Assembly (NCBI RefSeq): GCF_016765615.1 | Contig: NZ_JAESWA010000022.1 | Location: 645,542 to 709,541, forward strand | Origin: Clostridium paridis | GTDB taxonomy: Bacteria > Bacillota > Clostridia > Clostridiales > Clostridiaceae | DNA: 64,000 nucleotides | Direction: 5' to 3' | In this document: positions 1-8,482 of the stretch, one piece after another | How positions within the stretch are numbered: position 1 is the first letter of the stretch | Layout: every line of letters starts with the position of its first letter | Position numbers and translations under genes: made by a program | Notes under the pieces: generated by a model | The model's input: only the letters and a program-made list of their open reading frames with translations | The model's database searches: none | What the model was told of the DNA's origin: nothing

Positions 1-1136
1 TCTGCATTTTTATAGTCTTCATCCGAAGGAACAAACGTAAACTTTAATCCCGGATGGTTAACTTTAAGTTTTAAACTCTTTAATCTTTCAGTTAACATAG
101 GAACACCTTCCCCACTCCAACCAAAAGATCCAAATGCTGCAGCTACCTTACCTCTATTAATTATAGGATTAACTAAGCTTAATAAATCCCACGAAGGTTT
201 TACCGCATCTTGATTTATTGTAGGTGAACCAATTAAGAATCCATTACTTCTTTCAATTAAAGCGGCTGCTTCTTCTAATGGCATTGTAGTTATTTCATGA
301 ACTTCTGTCTTAATACCTTTAGCACTTATTTTTTCCGCTAAATAATTTGCCATATGTTCAGTATTACCATATGCTGATATATAGAATATTTGTACATTTT
401 TTTCTACAGCCTCTATCTTAGCCCATTCTCTATATAAATCTAAGAATTTTTGAACATGATTAACATGAACTGGTCCATGACTTGGTGCAATTATGTCAAA
501 CTTTAAGTCCTTAATTTTATCTAAACCCATATTTACAAATTTCTTAAATGGTCCCATTATGCAATCAAAATAATATTTCATTTCTTCAAAGTACTCATCT
601 CCAAAAGCAGCTGAAATACTTCCTGCTGGGCAATAGTGACATCCAGTAAAGTCACATGTAAATAAGAAGTTTAATTCTTCAACATATGTAAATATTGTGT
701 CTGGCCAATGTAAGTTTGGTGCAGATATAAATTTAAGAGTAGTTTTTCCTAATGATAGATCTTCCTTTGCTTCAATATAGTTGAATTCTCTATTTAAAAT
801 ATTTTTAAGATAGTTTATAGCTGCCTTTGAACCAACTATTGTTACATCTGGATAATCTTCTATTAGTTTTATTAAGGAACCACTATGGTCAAGTTCAGTA
901 TGTTGTACTATTACATAGTCTACTTTCTTATCTCCAATTACTTCCTTAAGATTTTCTTTAAATTCATCATAAAAACCATTTTTTACTGTATCCACTACAG
1001 CTACTTTTTCATCATCAATTACATATGAATTATAAGTAGTCCCTTTTTTAGTTTCCATTATGATGTCAAATACTCTTAATTTTGCATCTTTTACTCCAAC
1101 CCAATAAATATTTTCTCTTAATTTTTCTACAGACAT
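1..1136 (-). CDS. Flavodiiron protein (A-type flavoprotein), 3' end cut by window edge
   Basis: Flavodiiron proteins reduce O2 and/or NO in the cytoplasm of anaerobes, using a diiron site and FMN. The frame is open from the ATG at 1134-1136 to the window edge, giving about 378 residues of the roughly 400 usual for the family. The metallo-beta-lactamase-like half carries the diiron ligand motif HTELDHSG (HxExDH). A flavodoxin-like half begins near residue 248 ([13 protein letters not shown]). A ribosome binding site, GGGGAGGT, lies 5 bases upstream. No rubredoxin domain is seen in the visible part. It is probably a stand-alone oxygen-detoxifying enzyme, but NO versus O2 preference cannot be told from sequence. 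Confidence 0.93.
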   Translation of the reverse strand, partial: MSVEKLRENIYWVGVKDAKLRVFDIIMETKKGTTYNSYVIDDEKVAVVDTVKNGFYDEFKENLKEVIGDKKVDYVIVQHTELDHSGSLIKLIEDYPDVTIVGSKAAINYLKNILNREFNYIEAKEDLSLGKTTLKFISAPNLHWPDTIFTYVEELNFLFTCDFTGCHYCPAGSISAAFGDEYFEEMKYYFDCIMGPFKKFVNMGLDKIKDLKFDIIAPSHGPVHVNHVQKFLDLYREWAKIEAVEKNVQIFYISAYGNTEHMANYLAEKISAKGIKTEVHEITTMPLEEAAALIERSNGFLIGSPTINQDAVKPSWDLLSLVNPIINRGKVAAAFGSFGWSGEGVPMLTERLKSLKLKVNHPGLKFTFVPSDEDYKNA

Positions 1137-1226
1137 ATTATACCTCCCCATACTTATGCTCCATCTTTAAATACAAAGTAATTGTACCATATTGATAGTT
1201 TATTAACAACTCTTGGAGAATGCTCC

Positions 1227-3512
1227 CTACACTTCTAATAATGGTGTTAATTTCCCTTTATAGAAGATAGTTTCTCTATGCAAAGCTCTCGTTAAAGCTA
1301 CATATAGTAATTTTTTATCTTCCTCGGTATCTTTATATAAATTACTATCTACATTGAATAGTATTGTACCATCAAACTCCAAGCCTTTTGTTAAATATGA
1401 AGGTATTATTACATTATTTACATTCAATTCCTTATCTCCCTCTTTAACAACGTCCCAGGAGAAATTACTATAATTTTTTATTCTGCTCTTAAGTTTTTTA
1501 CACTCCTCAAAATCTTTGCAAATTATTGCAATAGATTTTTTGTTTGCATTTCTTATTTCTTCCACTTTTTCATCAATATTCTTAGCCAGGTCTTTAAAAT
1601 TGCTATATTCAATTATTTCTGGCATTGGTCCACTCCTAATTACTGCCTTTGCAGGCTTTGGAGCATTTAATTGTTTATTTAGAACAATATTTGCTACATC
1701 AATTATTTCCATAGTACTTCTATAACTTTGACTTAATGAAATAAAGGTACATTCTCCATTAAAAATATCTTCAATTAAGGTTTCCCAATTATTAATTCCT
1801 TTATAACTATATATTCCTTGTCCTAAATCCCCAACTATAGTCATGGAGCTTCCTTGACACATCATTTTAGTTACATGAAACATTAATGGAGAATAATCTT
1901 GTGCCTCATCAATTACTATATGCTTATATTTATTCTCATCCTTAATTCCTTCAGTTTTAAGCTTTAAATATAAAAGTGCTGCAATGTCATCCTCATCTAT
2001 TATTTCCTTTTCTCTATTGTTTAGAACTTCTTGTCGCATAAACTTTTCTAACGCTTTAGGAATCCTTCCACCAGAAGCTTCTTCAAATATTTCATCTTCT
2101 TCAAACAATCTATAATAAAGTCCTTCTCCACTTTGACTATTCCAAGCTTCAAAATACTCTTTTAATTTTGATATAGCCTCATTTTTAAGATTTTTCTTTT
2201 TTTCATCTCTCTCATCATATATTTCTATAAGTTTCTTTCTTCTTTCAGGTGAATCTTCTTCATTCTTTTTAATCTTATTTATCTTTAAATTATAGAAAAG
2301 ATCAAGTTGTTCATATACTCTAAGCAGTGTATTATCAAGCTTTTTACTAAAATATTTATGTATCTCTTCTATTCTTTTATTTACCGGGAAATGTATCAAA
2401 TCTTTAAAGTATAATCTCTTAATTTCATTTGCTCCATAAAGGGTAAATCCTTGAATTTTAATGTCCTCTAAACTTTGAGAATCTCTTTCCCAAATAGTAA
2501 TTAATCTATCTAAAATAGTTTTAAATAATATCGAGCCTTTAATCTTACTTGTGTTTTTTAAATATTTAGCTCTTTCACTATCTCCTTCTAATATCTCCCT
2601 TAGTTTTTCATCTCTTGTATAAATCTTACCCTTTAATCCTAAAAATTCTTTTCCTAGAATAGGAAAGGTCTTTTGATTAACCTCATAAGTACCTAGATTA
2701 GGAAGTATTTCAGAAATATAATCTAAAAACAATTTATTTGGTGCTAATACTAATATATCTTCACCTTTTATTTTCTCATTATATCTATATACTAAATACG
2801 CAAGTCTATGAAGTGCTACTGTAGTTTTCCCAGAACCTGCTGAACCTTGAACAATTAGTGGAAAATTAAGAGGTGCTCTTATGATGTCATTTTGTTCTTT
2901 TTGAATTGTAGCAACTACTTCCTTAAGCTTACTTCCTGCACTTTCTTCAAGATTTATTTTAAGAAATTCATCTACTAATTCATTTTCTTCATCTGCAGTT
3001 TCACCTTTTAATATAATTTCATTTATTCCTTCATCAAATATATCTTTAAGTTCACCATCTTTAATTAAAAACTTTCTTTTCAATTGAAGCTTTCCGTTTA
3101 TTACACCAACTGGTGATCTATAGTATGCTTCTCCTTGTGTACCACTATAGTAAAGATCTGCAATAGGTGCTCTCCAGTCAATTACTATCTCTTCCCCATC
3201 TTTTGAATCGTATATCCCATACTTACCTATATAGAAGTTTTCTGGCATTCTTTTATCTTCTTTAAAATCAATTCTTCCAAAATAAGGATTTTCCGTAGCC
3301 TCTGAATAATTTTTAAGATTTTTACTTACTATATCATATATTATTTTTGTATTCTCAAGCTCTAAACTATAACTTCCTTTAGCAGCTTTCTTTAAATTAG
3401 AAATTTTTGTTTTAAAGCCCTCTTCTTCATTAACTTTTCTTTCTATTTCAATGTTGATCCTATTCTTTTTTTCCTCAAGAACTTCAACTTCATAATCAAA
3501 TTCATTATGCAT
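1227..3512 (-). CDS. helD: HelD-like superfamily 1 helicase / RNA polymerase recycling factor
   Basis: A 761-residue UvrD/Rep-like ATPase of the HelD family. In Gram-positive bacteria HelD binds RNA polymerase and frees it from stalled complexes by ATP hydrolysis. The first ~60 residues are charged and helical, as expected for the HelD coiled-coil arm. Walker A is GSAGSGKTT (about residues 223-231) within the family-typical stretch ending ALHRLAYL. The Walker B-type motif is DEAQD, followed by GDLGQGIYSYKG. Near the C-terminus are LTKGLEFDG and YVALTRA, motifs V and VI of SF1 helicases. The length is normal for HelD. The start has a GAGAGGATGG ribosome binding site. It could be called DNA helicase IV in automated annotation, but the N-terminal arm favours HelD. 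Confidence 0.88.
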   Translation of the reverse strand: MHNEFDYEVEVLEEKKNRINIEIERKVNEEEGFKTKISNLKKAAKGSYSLELENTKIIYDIVSKNLKNYSEATENPYFGRIDFKEDKRMPENFYIGKYGIYDSKDGEEIVIDWRAPIADLYYSGTQGEAYYRSPVGVINGKLQLKRKFLIKDGELKDIFDEGINEIILKGETADEENELVDEFLKINLEESAGSKLKEVVATIQKEQNDIIRAPLNFPLIVQGSAGSGKTTVALHRLAYLVYRYNEKIKGEDILVLAPNKLFLDYISEILPNLGTYEVNQKTFPILGKEFLGLKGKIYTRDEKLREILEGDSERAKYLKNTSKIKGSILFKTILDRLITIWERDSQSLEDIKIQGFTLYGANEIKRLYFKDLIHFPVNKRIEEIHKYFSKKLDNTLLRVYEQLDLFYNLKINKIKKNEEDSPERRKKLIEIYDERDEKKKNLKNEAISKLKEYFEAWNSQSGEGLYYRLFEEDEIFEEASGGRIPKALEKFMRQEVLNNREKEIIDEDDIAALLYLKLKTEGIKDENKYKHIVIDEAQDYSPLMFHVTKMMCQGSSMTIVGDLGQGIYSYKGINNWETLIEDIFNGECTFISLSQSYRSTMEIIDVANIVLNKQLNAPKPAKAVIRSGPMPEIIEYSNFKDLAKNIDEKVEEIRNANKKSIAIICKDFEECKKLKSRIKNYSNFSWDVVKEGDKELNVNNVIIPSYLTKGLEFDGTILFNVDSNLYKDTEEDKKLLYVALTRALHRETIFYKGKLTPLLEV

Positions 3513-3560
3513 ACTATCACCATCCTCTCAATGTAACTCTATTTTCTTTACTATCAAAGA

Positions 3561-3591
3561 AAATAAACTTAGCCTTAGGCTAAGTTTATTT
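3561..3591 (-). terminator. Intrinsic terminator downstream of def
   Basis: A 14-bp perfect stem (arms 3561-3574 and 3578-3591) with a 3-base loop is followed on the minus strand by a T-rich tail. It ends the def transcript before helD. Confidence 0.85.
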
Positions 3592-3650
3592 ATAAATACA
3601 TTTAATAATTTACTACCAAAATTATACAACCACTAATAATGGTTGTCAAA

Positions 3651-4133
3651 CTATTCTTCTGAACCCTCTTCTTCTAATTCATAAACTTCTGTAGCTTTAT
3701 CAACATACATGATTCCATCTAAATGGTCAATTTCATGACAGAAACATCTTGCTAAAAATCCTTCTGCCTCATATTCCATTAGATTTCCATCTTCGTCATA
3801 GGCTTGAACTACAACTCTAGTTGGTCTTTCAACTAATCCTTCATATCCAACATAACTTAAACATCCTTCAGAATCTACTTCTTTACCCTCTTGTTCAAGT
3901 ATCTCTGGATTTATAAGTACTACTGGTTCAGATTCTCCATCTCTTAAATCTATATATACTACTCTCTTATTTACTGCAATTTGTGGTGCTGCTAATCCTA
4001 CCCCATCTACAGTTGCTAGAGTATCCCTTAAGTCTTGAATTAATTCATCAATCTCTTCATTTATTTCTTTTACAGGTTCACAAACTTTTTTTAAATGTTC
4101 ATCACCTAGTTGCACAATTTTTCTAACTGCCAT
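3651..4133 (-). CDS. def: Peptide deformylase
   Basis: Removes the N-formyl group from nascent proteins; an essential cytoplasmic metalloenzyme. All three family motifs are present: GVGLAAPQI (motif I), EGCLS (motif II, metal Cys) and HEIDHLDG (motif III, two metal His and the catalytic Glu). At 160 residues it is normal length. An AAGGAG-type site precedes the ATG. The acidic C-terminal tail (ELEEEGSEE) is a common variation. It stands alone between two terminators, so it is probably monocistronic here. Confidence 0.97.
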   Translation of the reverse strand: MAVRKIVQLGDEHLKKVCEPVKEINEEIDELIQDLRDTLATVDGVGLAAPQIAVNKRVVYIDLRDGESEPVVLINPEILEQEGKEVDSEGCLSYVGYEGLVERPTRVVVQAYDEDGNLMEYEAEGFLARCFCHEIDHLDGIMYVDKATEVYELEEEGSEE

Positions 4134-4251
4134 AACAATTCTCCTTTCGGTTATTTACAATACTATTATTGCATATAATCATGATTTTTGCATTAATTTT
4201 ATAAGAAAACTGTGTAGCATTTTGTGGATTTAACTTTTCTCAATAAGTAGT

Positions 4252-4284
4252 AAAGGCCTTCATAGATTCTCTATGAAGGCCTTT
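4252..4284 (-). terminator. Intrinsic terminator after the TM2-like membrane protein gene
   Basis: A 15-bp perfect stem (4252-4266 / 4270-4284) with a 3-base loop. It sits 14 bases after the stop at 4299 and could act in both directions. Confidence 0.85.
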
Positions 4285-4298
4285 CTATATAATATTTA

Positions 4299-5021
4299 TT
4301 ATTTTCTTGTTTTATATATAACGATTAAGCCTATAACAATAAATATTGCTGCTTTAATAAATACAGATATAGTATTAAATATATAATTATACCCAAAGTC
4401 TGCAAAGTAGAATCCTGCATTTTGAAGTGCTTGAGATATTCCTAAGAATACAAGTACTACTCCAACTATCTTAAAAAATAGCTTAAATTCTTTTGATTCT
4501 CCTTCAAAGAATCCAAATCCTTTTCCTTCTCTAAGTGCGAGTAAATCTAAAACGGAAAACACTGATAGCAATAAAATCAATGTATTTACTAATTGCATGT
4601 TTAAAAGTCCATTTATAAATATACCTGCTAGAAATGTAATAAATAGCTTCATACCCTTATCAGTATATCCTTCATATATATGTCCGAAACCTGGGATAAT
4701 TGAAAGTATTATTCCTAATAAATTTTTATTTCTTTGAGAGAAATTAGTTTCCTCTTCTAAATTAATAATTCCTCTATTTATATAGTCTGCTGACATAAAT
4801 GCATCCACTGCTGAAAACACCCATACAATAAATGCAAAATGATCAAATAAATTGTTTATGCCTCCAAAAAAATTATAATTCCCAAATCCATGCTCTCTAC
4901 CACCAATGGATAAAACCATAGTACTTAATAAAAATATTATTCCTCTATTATAAAGCCCTAAATAAAAATGACCTCCTCCCGGTAACAGGGAGTAAATAAA
5001 TGCTTTGCCCTTACTTTTCAT
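4299..5021 (-). CDS. Multi-pass membrane protein with two TM2-like repeats
   Basis: A 240-residue hydrophobic protein of unknown function. Two similar segments occur, LPGGGHFYLGLYNRGIIFL near the N-terminus and IPGFGHIYEGYTDKGMKLF around residue 110. Both have the PG-x-GH-x-Y-x-G-x4-G pattern of TM2-type membrane hairpins. Further hydrophobic helices lie near the C-terminus (about residues 185-235). No catalytic motif is visible. The ribosome binding site is AAAGGAGGTAAT before the ATG. It has its own terminator and appears to be monocistronic. The repeat suggests an internal duplication; the role is not inferred. Confidence 0.85.
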   Translation of the reverse strand: MKSKGKAFIYSLLPGGGHFYLGLYNRGIIFLLSTMVLSIGGREHGFGNYNFFGGINNLFDHFAFIVWVFSAVDAFMSADYINRGIINLEEETNFSQRNKNLLGIILSIIPGFGHIYEGYTDKGMKLFITFLAGIFINGLLNMQLVNTLILLLSVFSVLDLLALREGKGFGFFEGESKEFKLFFKIVGVVLVFLGISQALQNAGFYFADFGYNYIFNTISVFIKAAIFIVIGLIVIYKTRK

Positions 5022-5138
5022 ACTTATTACCTCCTTTACTTTATATATTTATAATAATTCTATTTTCTTAATAAAATTATATATATCACCTTAAGTTTTT
5101 CTTAATATAATATATGAATCAAAAATCATACAAAATTA

Positions 5139-5170
5139 TAGCCTAGGTAAACTAACTATTACCTAGGCTA
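5139..5170 (-). terminator. Hairpin terminator after the 49-aa gene
   Basis: A 12-bp stem (5139-5150 / 5159-5170) with an 8-base loop, 18 bases past the stop of the small gene at 5188. The minus-strand tail is only weakly T-rich. Confidence 0.6.
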
Positions 5171-5187
5171 TTACTTATGTTCAGATA

Positions 5188-5337
5188 TTAAAAATGTGGA
5201 TCTATTTCATCCCTTTGTATTCTTTTTAAATCTTTTAATCTTAAATGAGTCTCTTCCATTATTTTATCCCAACTCTCACCTGCTATAATTTTTTCTTTTG
5301 CTATTTTATATAATTCTTTTTCCTTCTCATTAAGCAT
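5188..5337 (-). CDS. Small 49-residue hypothetical protein
   Basis: A 49-codon frame starts MLNEKEKELYKIAKEK and ends RIQRDEIDPHF. It has an AAGGAG site 7 bases before the ATG and a hairpin after the stop, so it is very likely expressed. It is highly charged and predicted mostly helical, with a GESWDKIMEETHLRLKDL stretch that could form a small helix-turn-helix. No family was recognised with certainty. It is divergent from the XRE regulator gene, and the two share the AT-rich region 5338-5507. Confidence 0.7.
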   Translation of the reverse strand: MLNEKEKELYKIAKEKIIAGESWDKIMEETHLRLKDLKRIQRDEIDPHF

Positions 5338-5440
5338 ACAATCACTCCTTCACTATTAATCATAAATAGTTTTCTCAATAATTATAATTTTATAATTTAA
5401 AATTTAATGTTGTTTATAACGCACAAAATGTATTATATAT

Positions 5441-5469
5441 TTGACATTTTGAATTGTATATAATACAAT
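5441..5469 (+). promoter_or_regulatory. Sigma-A-type promoter for the XRE regulator pair
   Basis: TTGACA (5441-5446) and TACAAT (5464-5469) are separated by 17 bases, 38 bases before the ATG at 5508. Confidence 0.7.
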
Positions 5470-5507
5470 CTATTTATACCAATATTTAACTGGAGGTAAT
5501 ATACGAA

Positions 5508-5738
5508 ATGGCTAAGCCTAAAATATTCAAAACTAATTTGAAGGTTTTAAGAGCTGAAAAAAATATAACACAAGAAAAGCTTGCTGAAGATATCGATGTG
5601 TCCAGAGGAACAATATTAGAAATTGAACGAGGGACTTTTAATCCATCATTAAAATTAGCTTTTAAAATAGCTCAATATTTTGATAAAAGAGTTGATGATA
5701 TCTTTGAATTATTACAGGAGGATGTGGAAGATGAATAA
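5508..5738 (+). CDS. XRE-family helix-turn-helix transcriptional regulator
   Basis: A 76-residue protein that is almost wholly one XRE/Cro-type DNA-binding domain (LKVLRAEKNITQEKLAEDI, then VSRGTILEIERG). It is the short type often paired with a small membrane protein. A GGAGGT site precedes the ATG. The stop overlaps the start of the next gene by 8 bases, so the two are translationally coupled. It probably controls its own operon or nearby genes; the target is not visible. Confidence 0.93.
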   Translation: MAKPKIFKTNLKVLRAEKNITQEKLAEDIDVSRGTILEIERGTFNPSLKLAFKIAQYFDKRVDDIFELLQEDVEDE

Positions 5739-6237
5739 GTATTTTGTAATCATAGGACTTGCAATTATTTGTATTATTGTTAACTTCGCTGTGGAGTTAT
5801 TTATTAAAGAAAAAGACGAGAGAGAAACCCAAGCTTTCCTTGATTCTCTTAAACTAACTTGTATATTTACAATTTTTATTTTTGGACTAATTATAACTAA
5901 TAAATTAATTCACTCAGTCCAAACATTTGACGTAAAAGAGGTAGGCTGGATTCTTATTTCAAGTTCATTTATTCTTTTATTAAGTTATCAGATAAAAACT
6001 AAGACTGATTTGAGTTTTCCTAAATTAATTAAAATAAATAGAACAAATAAAAACAGCATTAGAGTATCTTTATATATATTTTCATTTTTATTATTGGCTT
6101 TTGTTTTCTTTGCGATTTATATAACTAGCAACTCTTATGCTCTATACTTAAAAAGTATATTGGGAGTCATGGCATATATTTCTGTTTCGATTGTACTATA
6201 TATATTAGCCTTCTTAAAAAAGAATAAAATCTTTTAA
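5731..6237 (+). CDS. Membrane protein coupled to XRE regulator
   Basis: 168 residues with about four or five hydrophobic helices. The start chosen is the ATG at 5731, which has an AGGAGG site 11 bases upstream, rather than an in-frame codon 51 bases earlier inside the regulator gene. A 4-6 helix membrane protein encoded straight after a short XRE regulator is a recurrent Firmicutes arrangement of unclear function. A lysine-rich C-terminal end (KKNKIF) suggests the tail is cytoplasmic. Confidence 0.85.
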   Translation: MNKYFVIIGLAIICIIVNFAVELFIKEKDERETQAFLDSLKLTCIFTIFIFGLIITNKLIHSVQTFDVKEVGWILISSSFILLLSYQIKTKTDLSFPKLIKINRTNKNSIRVSLYIFSFLLLAFVFFAIYITSNSYALYLKSILGVMAYISVSIVLYILAFLKKNKIF

Positions 6238-6281
6238 ACTAAGTTAAGTTTAAAATTAATATCAGTCATAAAGTAATTTTT

Positions 6282-6319
6282 TAGGGAACTCCTGATGTAT
6301 TGGATGTTCCCTATTTTTT
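6282..6319 (+). terminator. Intrinsic terminator of the XRE/membrane protein operon
   Basis: Stem TAGGGAAC/GTTCCCTA (6282-6289 / 6306-6313) followed by six T on the plus strand. Confidence 0.8.
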
Positions 6320-6325
6320 GATAAC

Positions 6326-6667
6326 TTATTTTTTTGTTATAGCTTTACGGTATTCATTGTTAAAACTTACTACAATTGCTTCCTTTATATCTACACCCCT
6401 TGCAGAGAATATTTCTGTACCAACTGGACACTCATTTGCTTCTCCATCATTGTTAGGTGAAGGTGTCACTTGTTTCCTAACTGATCCAATTTTCTTATCT
6501 AAATTCTCACTTGGAATTATTTCTGCTGTTATATAATAATTAGTATTATTATAAATCAGCATAGAAGCAGGGTAGACATTTATGACGGTAGATACTTTAT
6601 TTTTAGCACACCCAACCAAAGTAAATAAACTTATCAAGATAACTAACGATACTAGTAATTTTCTCAT
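6326..6667 (-). CDS. Small lipoprotein, unknown function
   Basis: 113 residues with a lipoprotein signal peptide (hydrophobic core LVSLVILISLFTLVGC, lipobox LVGC at about residue 20). The mature part is about 94 residues, polar, with ITAEIIPSENLDKKIGSVRKQ. No domain was recognised. It is predicted to be anchored to the outer face of the membrane. A GAGG site lies before the ATG. It converges on the operon at 5508-6237. Confidence 0.85.
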   Translation of the reverse strand: MRKLLVSLVILISLFTLVGCAKNKVSTVINVYPASMLIYNNTNYYITAEIIPSENLDKKIGSVRKQVTPSPNNDGEANECPVGTEIFSARGVDIKEAIVVSFNNEYRKAITKK

Positions 6668-6798
6668 TCTATAACCTCATACCACTTAAGATAATTTTAT
6701 AATAACTCTTTCTATTTCAATCAAATTATATTATGCATTTATTTAACAATACATAATCTCAAAGAAAATTGCAAATATTTTACATTAAGTATGAAAAC

Positions 6799-6830
6799 AA
6801 AAGACTTAAGGCAAAATACCTTAAGTCTTT
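6799..6830 (-). terminator. Terminator of the metF-luxS operon
   Basis: Stem arms 6801-6811 and 6819-6829, 11 bp, then TTTTGTTTTC on the minus strand, 8 bases after the luxS stop. Confidence 0.88.
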
Positions 6831-6837
6831 AAATTCC

Positions 6838-7293
6838 TTATTCACCAAAAACATTTAATGAAAAACCAGTTTCTAAAACTTTTTTAGCATATTCTTTAGC
6901 CCCAAAAAGTGATAGATCTCTATAGTTTCCACATTGAATTTCATTTCTTGCTGGAATCTCATCTGCAACTAATACTTTTTTAAGTGCTGCTTCTAAAGCT
7001 GGTTTAACCTCTGAAGGTTCTCTGTCTCCCCAAACTATTAGATAGAATCCAGTTCTGCATCCCATTGGAGATAAATCAATTATTCCATCTAATTCTTCTC
7101 TTAAAAGACCTGCTAAAAGATGTTCTAATCCATGAATAGAAGCAGTAGGCATATCTTCCTTATTAGGTTGTGTAAATCTTAAATCGAATTTAGTAACCTT
7201 GTCGCCTAAACTACCATCTAAAGTCTTAGCCTTTCTAATATAAGGTGCCTTTACTATTCTATGATCTAATTCAAAACTTTCTACTTTTTCCAT
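6838..7293 (-). CDS. luxS: S-ribosylhomocysteine lyase
   Basis: Cleaves S-ribosylhomocysteine to homocysteine and DPD, the precursor of autoinducer 2, in the activated methyl cycle. The start used (MEKVESFELDH, 151 residues) has an AAAGGAGG site; a longer frame from 7326 has none and overlaps metF. Metal ligands H54 and H58 and the catalytic E57 lie in HGLEH. C79 in MGCRTG fits the conserved catalytic Cys and C121 the third metal ligand. It starts 13 bases after metF, so both are under the upstream SAM riboswitch. Confidence 0.97.
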   Translation of the reverse strand: MEKVESFELDHRIVKAPYIRKAKTLDGSLGDKVTKFDLRFTQPNKEDMPTASIHGLEHLLAGLLREELDGIIDLSPMGCRTGFYLIVWGDREPSEVKPALEAALKKVLVADEIPARNEIQCGNYRDLSLFGAKEYAKKVLETGFSLNVFGE

Positions 7294-7306
7294 TTTGTTT
7301 CCTCCT

Positions 7307-8194
7307 TTATATAACTGCCTTTTCATTTAAGGTATTAATTATAGTTCCTATATTCTCTGTTATTCTTCTTGCTACTAATGGATTATTCATGGTATATAAG
7401 TGTATACCCCTAACTCCTGATGATAATAGATCAACTATCTGTTCTACTGCATAAGCTATTCCCGCATCTCTTAAAGCTTCTGGGTTATGCTCATATTTGT
7501 CCATCATTCTTAAGAATTTAGCTGGTAACTGCGCACCACAAAGGCTACTAATTCTCTCGATTTGCTTTTTATTCACTACCGGCATTATTCCTGCCTCAAT
7601 AGGAACATTAATTCCTTCTTTATCTGCTCTCTCAAGAAAATTATAAAAGATTTCATTGTTAAAAAACAACTGAGAAACTAAGTGTTCAGCACCATTATCT
7701 ACCTTTTGCTTAAGTCTCTCTATATCAATCTCTAAATTTCTGCATTCTATATGTCCTTCCGGATAACATGCTGCACTAACCCCAAAATCTCCTTGATCTT
7801 TAATGTGTTTAACTAATTCATAAGCATATGAAAATTCCCCATTATTAGTTTCACCCATAGGAATATCTCCTCTAAGTGCAAGGATATTATTAATATTATT
7901 CTTCTTCAAGTCATTTAGAATATTATTGATATCTTCTTTTGTAGATCCAATGCACGTTAAGTGTGCAAGTGCCTCAATGCCATACTTATTCTTAATTAGT
8001 GAAGATAATTGAGTAGTTTTATTATCTACTGTACTTCCACCAGCTCCGTAAGTTACTGATATAAAGTCTGGCTTTAATTCCCCAAGATTTTCTAGTGTAG
8101 TGTATATTGTTTCAAGTGAAGATGTAGTTTTAGGTGGAAAGATCTCAAATGAATAAACTACCTTTCTACTTTCAAAAATATCCTTAATAAACAT
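7307..8194 (-). CDS. metF: Methylenetetrahydrofolate reductase
   Basis: Flavoenzyme that makes 5-methyl-THF for methionine synthesis. The 295-residue TIM-barrel protein has the family landmarks FEIFPPK near the start, SVTYGAGGS (about residues 47-55), ALRGDIP and SQLFFNN. The length is normal. The AAGGGGG ribosome binding site directly follows the T-run of the riboswitch terminator, so terminator formation and translation initiation are closely coupled. Its operon partner is luxS: one gene remakes methionine, the other recycles the SAM by-product. Confidence 0.96.
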   Translation of the reverse strand: MFIKDIFESRKVVYSFEIFPPKTTSSLETIYTTLENLGELKPDFISVTYGAGGSTVDNKTTQLSSLIKNKYGIEALAHLTCIGSTKEDINNILNDLKKNNINNILALRGDIPMGETNNGEFSYAYELVKHIKDQGDFGVSAACYPEGHIECRNLEIDIERLKQKVDNGAEHLVSQLFFNNEIFYNFLERADKEGINVPIEAGIMPVVNKKQIERISSLCGAQLPAKFLRMMDKYEHNPEALRDAGIAYAVEQIVDLLSSGVRGIHLYTMNNPLVARRITENIGTIINTLNEKAVI

Positions 8195-8208
8195 ATAAAT
8201 ACCCCCTT

Positions 8209-8242
8209 AAAAAATAAAAACCTAAAGGATATTACCTTTAGG
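8209..8242 (-). terminator. Riboswitch-controlled terminator upstream of metF
   Basis: An 8-bp core stem (8221-8228 / 8235-8242), extended by A/T pairs, then TTTTTATTTTTT on the minus strand just before the metF ribosome binding site. This is the expression platform of the SAM-I element. Confidence 0.9.
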
Positions 8243-8273
8243 TTTATATAACACGATTTCCCCAAATAATATC

Positions 8274-8379
8274 CTTATCTTCCAGTTAAACACTGCAGGA
8301 ATTAGCACCCACTAAGTCAAATGATAACTTATAGGTTGCTGGGTTTCATTGGGCCAGTCCCTCCACCACTCTAGATAAG
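8274..8379 (-). ncRNA. SAM-I (S-box) riboswitch
   Basis: Read on the minus strand, the element has P1 CTTATC (8374-8379) pairing with GATAAG (8274-8279). It contains the S-box signatures GAGGGACTGGCCC, GAAACCCAGCAACC and GGTGCTAATTCC. The order and spacing match the SAM-I aptamer. When SAM is abundant the downstream hairpin at 8209-8242 should terminate transcription; when SAM is scarce metF-luxS is read. Confidence 0.96.
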
Positions 8380-8388
8380 TTTGAATAA

Positions 8389-8417
8389 ATTATACACTAT
8401 CATAGTAATATTGTAAA
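8389..8417 (-). promoter_or_regulatory. Promoter of the S-box metF-luxS operon
   Basis: TTTACA (8412-8417) and TATAAT (8389-8394) on the minus strand, 17-base spacer. The predicted start is a few bases before the aptamer. The -35 box lies in a perfect 13-bp inverted repeat (8404-8416 / 8428-8440). Confidence 0.75.
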
Positions 8418-8482
8418 TATTTTTTTATTACAATATTACTGATATAATATACTTATTACTTAACTACAGGAAGGGTTAATAT

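Noticed and set aside
5680-5730. Earlier start for the membrane protein after the XRE gene
   Set aside because: It lies deep inside the regulator gene and lacks a ribosome binding site; the ATG at 5731 has AGGAGG.
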